From contig WRIW01000007.1 in assembly GCA_009782505.1 (NCBI GenBank), positions 1 to 64,000 of the forward strand: 64,000 nucleotides of DNA, written 5' to 3'. This stretch comes from Clostridiales bacterium. Its GTDB lineage: Bacteria > Bacillota > Peptococcia > DRI-13 > UBA5745. The notes beneath the pieces were generated by a model that worked only from the letters and a program-made list of their open reading frames with translations, had not been told where the DNA came from and made no database searches. Of the stretch, positions 60,654 through 64,000 are shown piece after piece; the stretch's first letter is position 1; each line of letters opens with the position of its first letter. The translations under genes were made by a program, and so were the position numbers.

Positions 60654-62312
60654 ATGGAGTATATCTTTTGCCCGGAGTGCGGGACGCAGCTGACCCCTAA
60701 CGCGAAGTTTTGCGTCCAGTGCGGCGAGAAAATCATATATGCGCCGCCGGCGGCCGCGGATGGGGCGGTTGCGTCCGTCGCCGCGGATGGGGTGCCTGCG
60801 GATGACGCGCCTTCCTTGGGCGCGACCTCCGGCGGGAGGCCCATGCGGGGCGGGGATAAAATTTGGATAGGGACGGGGAAAGAGCCCGTCTACCTGATCC
60901 CGAGGATGCTCAACCGCCACGGGCTAGTGGCGGGGGCTACCGGCACCGGGAAAACCACCACGACCAAAGCCCTGGCGGAAGCATTCAGCGACATGGGGAT
61001 ACCTGTCTTCATGGCGGATATCAAAGGTGACGTATCCGGCATGTGCCAGGCGGGCAAGCCGGGCACCTACGTAGACCAGCGTGTGAAGGATATGGAGATC
61101 AGCGATTTCCGCTTCGAATCCTATCCCGTGCGCGTATTCGACGTCTACGGCAAGAACGGCATACCGGTACGGACGACGATATCCGATATGGGGCCCATAC
61201 TCCTCGCCCGTATCCTGGGGCTGAACGACACCCAGGCAGGCATACTGCAAATCGTGTTTAAAATCGCCGACGACAGGGGTCTCCTGCTCATCGACCTGAA
61301 GGATCTACGGGCGATGCTGAAGTATGTGGGGGACAACGCCAGGGAGCTGACCACCGCGTACGGCAACATCACCGCCCAGAGCGTGGGCGCCATACAGCGC
61401 GGCTTGCTGACCCTGGAAGCGAGCGGGGGGGAGGCGTTCTTCGGCGAGCCGGCCCTGGATATGGCCGATTGGCTGGCCCTGGACGACAGGGGCCGGGGAT
61501 ACATCAACCTCCTGGACTGCGCCGCGTTATTCCAAAACCCGTTGCTCTATACCACCTTTCTGCTGTGGATGCTTTCCACGCTCTATGAAATGATGCCGGA
61601 GGTAGGCGACCTGGACAAGCCGAAGATGATATTCTTCTTCGACGAGGCCCATCTCCTGTTTAACGGCGCGCCCAAGGCGCTGCTGCAAATCATCGAACAG
61701 GTGGTGCGGCTCATCCGCTCCAAAGGCGTGGGCATATACTTCATCACCCAGTCCCCGGCGGATATACCGGATACCGTCCTGTCCCAACTGGGCAACAAGA
61801 TACAGCACGCCCTGCGCGCGTATACGCCGAAGGATCAGAAAGCGATGAAGGCGGCGGCGGCGTCCTACCGGCAGAACCCGGACTTCCACAGCGAAACCGT
61901 CCTGGGCGAGCTTGCCACCGGGGAAGCCCTCATCTCGGCCCTGGACAAAAGCGGCGCGCCGGAAATCGTTCAGCGGGCTTTCATCCTGCCCATACGGAGC
62001 TACCCGGGCGTGGCGGATGCGGAGCGCGTCAGCGAGATGACGCGGACCTGCCCGCTATACGCCAAGTACAGGCAGGCCTTCGACAGGGATTCCGCCTATG
62101 AGGCGCTGCAGAGGGAGCAGGCCCAGGAGGAAGCGTTAAAGCAGCAGCAAGCCGCCATGCAGCCCCAGGCGAAGCAAACCCAGGCAAGGCAAGCCCAAGC
62201 GAAGCGGGCCGGCTCAAGCCCGCTGGATAAAGCAGTGTCCAGCGCCATGACCCAGATCGGCAGGGAAGCGGGCCGCTCCCTGGCCAGGGGCTTATTCGGC
62301 AACCGGAAGTAA
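60654..62312 (+). CDS. HerA/YjgR-type ATPase (DUF853) with N-terminal zinc ribbon
   Basis: A 552-residue P-loop ATPase. The first 30 residues are a zinc ribbon (YIFCPECGTQLTPNAKFCVQ with a second CxxC), an addition to the usual YjgR family. The ATPase domain has Walker A VAGATGTGKTTTTKALAEA (about 105-115), Walker B KMIFFFDEAHLLFN, and FITQSPADIPDTVLSQLGN (sensor-type region). The last 90 residues are Gln/Ala/Lys-rich coiled coil. The family is related to HerA hexameric translocases; its substrate is not known. Confidence 0.88.
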   Translation: MEYIFCPECGTQLTPNAKFCVQCGEKIIYAPPAAADGAVASVAADGVPADDAPSLGATSGGRPMRGGDKIWIGTGKEPVYLIPRMLNRHGLVAGATGTGKTTTTKALAEAFSDMGIPVFMADIKGDVSGMCQAGKPGTYVDQRVKDMEISDFRFESYPVRVFDVYGKNGIPVRTTISDMGPILLARILGLNDTQAGILQIVFKIADDRGLLLIDLKDLRAMLKYVGDNARELTTAYGNITAQSVGAIQRGLLTLEASGGEAFFGEPALDMADWLALDDRGRGYINLLDCAALFQNPLLYTTFLLWMLSTLYEMMPEVGDLDKPKMIFFFDEAHLLFNGAPKALLQIIEQVVRLIRSKGVGIYFITQSPADIPDTVLSQLGNKIQHALRAYTPKDQKAMKAAAASYRQNPDFHSETVLGELATGEALISALDKSGAPEIVQRAFILPIRSYPGVADAERVSEMTRTCPLYAKYRQAFDRDSAYEALQREQAQEEALKQQQAAMQPQAKQTQARQAQAKRAGSSPLDKAVSSAMTQIGREAGRSLARGLFGNRK

Positions 62313-62333
62313 CCGGGAGAAAGGAAGATACCT

Positions 62334-63698
62334 GTGAAGTATGATCGTAAGACCTTCTCCGGCGGCGCCCATATCGTAGACTATAAAGGATTTACGAATG
62401 TCCTTGAGACGGTAGACGCCGACGCCCCGACGAAGGCGTATATCTCAATGTCCATGCATATCGGCGCCCCTTCCAAGCCTGTAGTGGAGGTCGGGGAAGA
62501 GGTCAAAATGGGGCAAAAGGTGGGCGAATCCCAAGGTTATGTCAGCGTACCGGCCCATTCCAGCGTCAGCGGGAAGGTGCTTGCCATCCAGAGGATGCCT
62601 ATGCCATCCGGGCGGATGGTGGATACGGTGGTCATCGAGAACGATTTCAAAGACGAATGGATCAAGCAGCCCGCCCAGGCTTCCATCGAGGAGATCAACG
62701 CCATGGACGGCGCGGCCCTGCAGGCGAAGGTGCTGGAAGCGGGAGTCGTGGGTATGGGCGGGGCGACATTTCCCTCCCATGTGAAAGTCGCTCCCCCGAA
62801 AGAAGGGCAGAAATTCGATGTGGTCATCCTCAACGGTATCGAGTGCGAGCCTTTTCTCACCGCGGATCACCGTATCATGCTGGAGAAGCCGGAGCGGGTC
62901 ATAGCCGGGCTGAAGTATTTCCTCCGCATGCTGAAATGCGACAAAGGCGTTATCGCCATCGAGGAAAACAAGATGGACGCCTTCGAAATGATGATCAGGA
63001 TCACCGAGCATGAGCCCCAGATCGAGACCGTCGTCTGCCGGGAGAAGTACCCCCAAGGTTCGGAGAAGCAGCTGATCAACGCCATCACTGGCAGGGAAGT
63101 GCCTCCCGGGGGCTTACCCGCCGACGTAGGCGTGTTGGTTCACAATGTAGCGACGGCGGCAGCCGTGGCCGACGCCATCGAATACGACAGGCCCCTCATC
63201 GACCGTATCGTTACCCTGAACGGCAATGGCATAAGCAAACCCATGAATTACCGCGTCCGGATCGGTACGCTCTACAGCGACCTCATCGAGCAAAACGGCG
63301 GGGTGGTGACGTATCCGGTGAAAATCATATCCGGCGGCCCCATGATGGGTTTCGCCGTGTATACCCTTGACATACCGGTAATGAAGGGGACGTCGGGCAT
63401 ATTGGTCTTCAACGACGAATCCCAGGTGCTCATGCGGGAGCCGGAAGCGCCCTGCGTCCGCTGCGCCCGCTGCGTGGATCACTGCCCCATGCGCCTGGAG
63501 CCTACCACTTTGATGAAAGCGGCGAAGAAAAGCGACTGGGCGAAGGCGGGCGCCTACGACGTGACCAGCTGTATGGAGTGCGGCAGCTGCGGTTATGTGT
63601 GCCCGAGCATGATCCCCCTGGTACAGTACATCCGCCTTGCCAAGCAGTACGTCACCAGCAAGGACGGGACAGGGGCGATCAACCCCTATTTGGCATAA
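62334..63698 (+). CDS. rnfC: Rnf complex subunit RnfC
   Basis: Peripheral electron-transfer subunit of the ion-pumping ferredoxin:NAD oxidoreductase. The 454-residue protein has VPAHSSVSGKVLAIQ (N-terminal lipoyl-like part), the FMN/NADH-binding region around GVVGMGGATFPSHVK and ILNGIECEPFLTADHRIMLE, and two 4Fe-4S sites: CVRCARCVDHCP and CMECGSCGYVCP. GTG 62334 follows AAAGGAAG. rnfD begins 72 bases later. Confidence 0.96.
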   Translation: MKYDRKTFSGGAHIVDYKGFTNVLETVDADAPTKAYISMSMHIGAPSKPVVEVGEEVKMGQKVGESQGYVSVPAHSSVSGKVLAIQRMPMPSGRMVDTVVIENDFKDEWIKQPAQASIEEINAMDGAALQAKVLEAGVVGMGGATFPSHVKVAPPKEGQKFDVVILNGIECEPFLTADHRIMLEKPERVIAGLKYFLRMLKCDKGVIAIEENKMDAFEMMIRITEHEPQIETVVCREKYPQGSEKQLINAITGREVPPGGLPADVGVLVHNVATAAAVADAIEYDRPLIDRIVTLNGNGISKPMNYRVRIGTLYSDLIEQNGGVVTYPVKIISGGPMMGFAVYTLDIPVMKGTSGILVFNDESQVLMREPEAPCVRCARCVDHCPMRLEPTTLMKAAKKSDWAKAGAYDVTSCMECGSCGYVCPSMIPLVQYIRLAKQYVTSKDGTGAINPYLA

Positions 63699-63731
63699 CC
63701 TGTCTGGCTTAGCCTATCCGGCATAACCTGT
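63692..63731 (+). repeat. Direct repeat between rnfC and rnfD
   Basis: GGCATAACCTGT occurs at 63692-63703 and 63720-63731, period 28, with further similarity (CTGG) after each copy. The first copy overlaps the rnfC stop codon. Confidence 0.5.
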
Positions 63732-63770
63732 GTCTGGTATAGTCGTTCATGAAGGGATGAGCTATAAAGT

Positions 63771-64000
63771 ATGGACAATGCAACGAAGCCTTTGATTTTA
63801 TCCTCGTCGCCCCACTTCCACAGCCGCTACACCACGGAGCGGGCTATGCAGGAAGTGGCCCTGGCCTGCCTGCCGGCTGTAGCCTCGGGTATCGGGTTCT
63901 TTGGACTCAACGCCGCTTTAGCTGTTGTATTATGCGTAGCCGGCGCCGTGGGGGCAGACGTGCTCTGCCAACGTATCATGGGCAGGCCGGTGATGAAAGG
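63771..64000 (+). CDS. rnfD: Rnf complex membrane subunit RnfD, N-terminal part
   Basis: The frame from ATG 63771 runs off the right edge, giving 76 residues. They match the start of RnfD: LILSSSPHFHSRYTTERAMQ, then EVALACLPAVASGIGFFGLN and a hydrophobic segment LAVVLCVAGAVGADVL. RnfD carries covalent FMN and forms part of the ion-conducting membrane core. Its place after rnfC is the standard rnfCDGEAB order. RBS GAAGGGATGAG is somewhat distant. Confidence 0.9.
   Translation, partial: MDNATKPLILSSSPHFHSRYTTERAMQEVALACLPAVASGIGFFGLNAALAVVLCVAGAVGADVLCQRIMGRPVMK

Noticed and set aside
59718-60920. 400-codon minus-strand open frame
   Set aside because: Antisense to the SLH protein gene; the SLH repeats on the plus strand are unmistakable.

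Overview
The window is a GC-rich (about 60% by eye), densely packed bacterial segment. It is most consistent with an anaerobic, flagellated member of the Clostridia (Firmicutes). The reasons are the Bacillus/Clostridium-type order of the flagellar genes, FliY, CheC and CheD in place of CheZ, the FliW-CsrA pair, an S-layer-homology (SLH) protein, YugP-, YlqG/YlqH- and YdjI-like proteins, an Rnf complex, and frequent TTG/GTG starts behind purine-rich ribosome binding sites. I cannot name the genus.

Layout. 1-5.8 kb is housekeeping: the C-terminus of an rRNA uracil methyltransferase, then def-fmt-yugP-rsmB-rlmN, with rsmB and rlmN both carrying repetitive N-terminal extensions. 5.8-14.9 kb is the late flagellar block: flgM-flgN-flgK-flgL-DUF6470-fliW-csrA-chaperone-like gene-fliD-fliS. 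14.9-15.8 kb is flgB-flgC, ended by a terminator-like hairpin. An AT-rich gap with two good housekeeping promoters follows, and then the long hook-basal-body, export and switch operon runs from 16.2 to 41.0 kb: fliEFGHIJK, flgD, TIGR02530, flgE, flbD, motAB, fliM, fliY, cheY, fliOPQR, flhBA, a FliA/SigD-type sigma factor, two flgG-type rod genes, cheC and cheD. 41.1-45.7 kb is a convergent chemotaxis operon on the minus strand (cheA-cheW-cheR-cheB). 45.9-50.9 kb holds a YlqG-like protein, a soluble FlhB C-domain homologue and a very large FtsA-like ATPase. 50.9-52.4 kb holds an EAL/HDOD protein and tRNA-Val(GAC). 52.6-62.3 kb is an accessory stretch: a YunD-like 5'-nucleotidase, a duplicated SH3-like protein, a DUF6935-like protein, an SPFH protein with zinc ribbons, a zinc-ribbon membrane protein, a TPM-domain protein, an SLH surface protein and a zinc-ribbon HerA/YjgR-type ATPase. 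rnfC and the start of rnfD close the window.

The flagellar and chemotaxis genes together cover the rod, hook, junction, cap, export gate, switch, stator, sigma/anti-sigma checkpoint and adaptation machinery. Flagellin, fliL, ylxF/motE, flhF and flhG are not in their usual places. Many spacers hold compact inverted repeats or short tandem repeats, including a perfect 64-bp palindrome between cheR and cheB and a pair of mutually exclusive stems between flgE and flbD. The least conventional part is 54-62 kb, where an SPFH/zinc-ribbon/TPM trio resembling Bacillus YdjI-YdjG-YdjH occurs without PspA and next to a zinc-ribbon-tagged ATPase.
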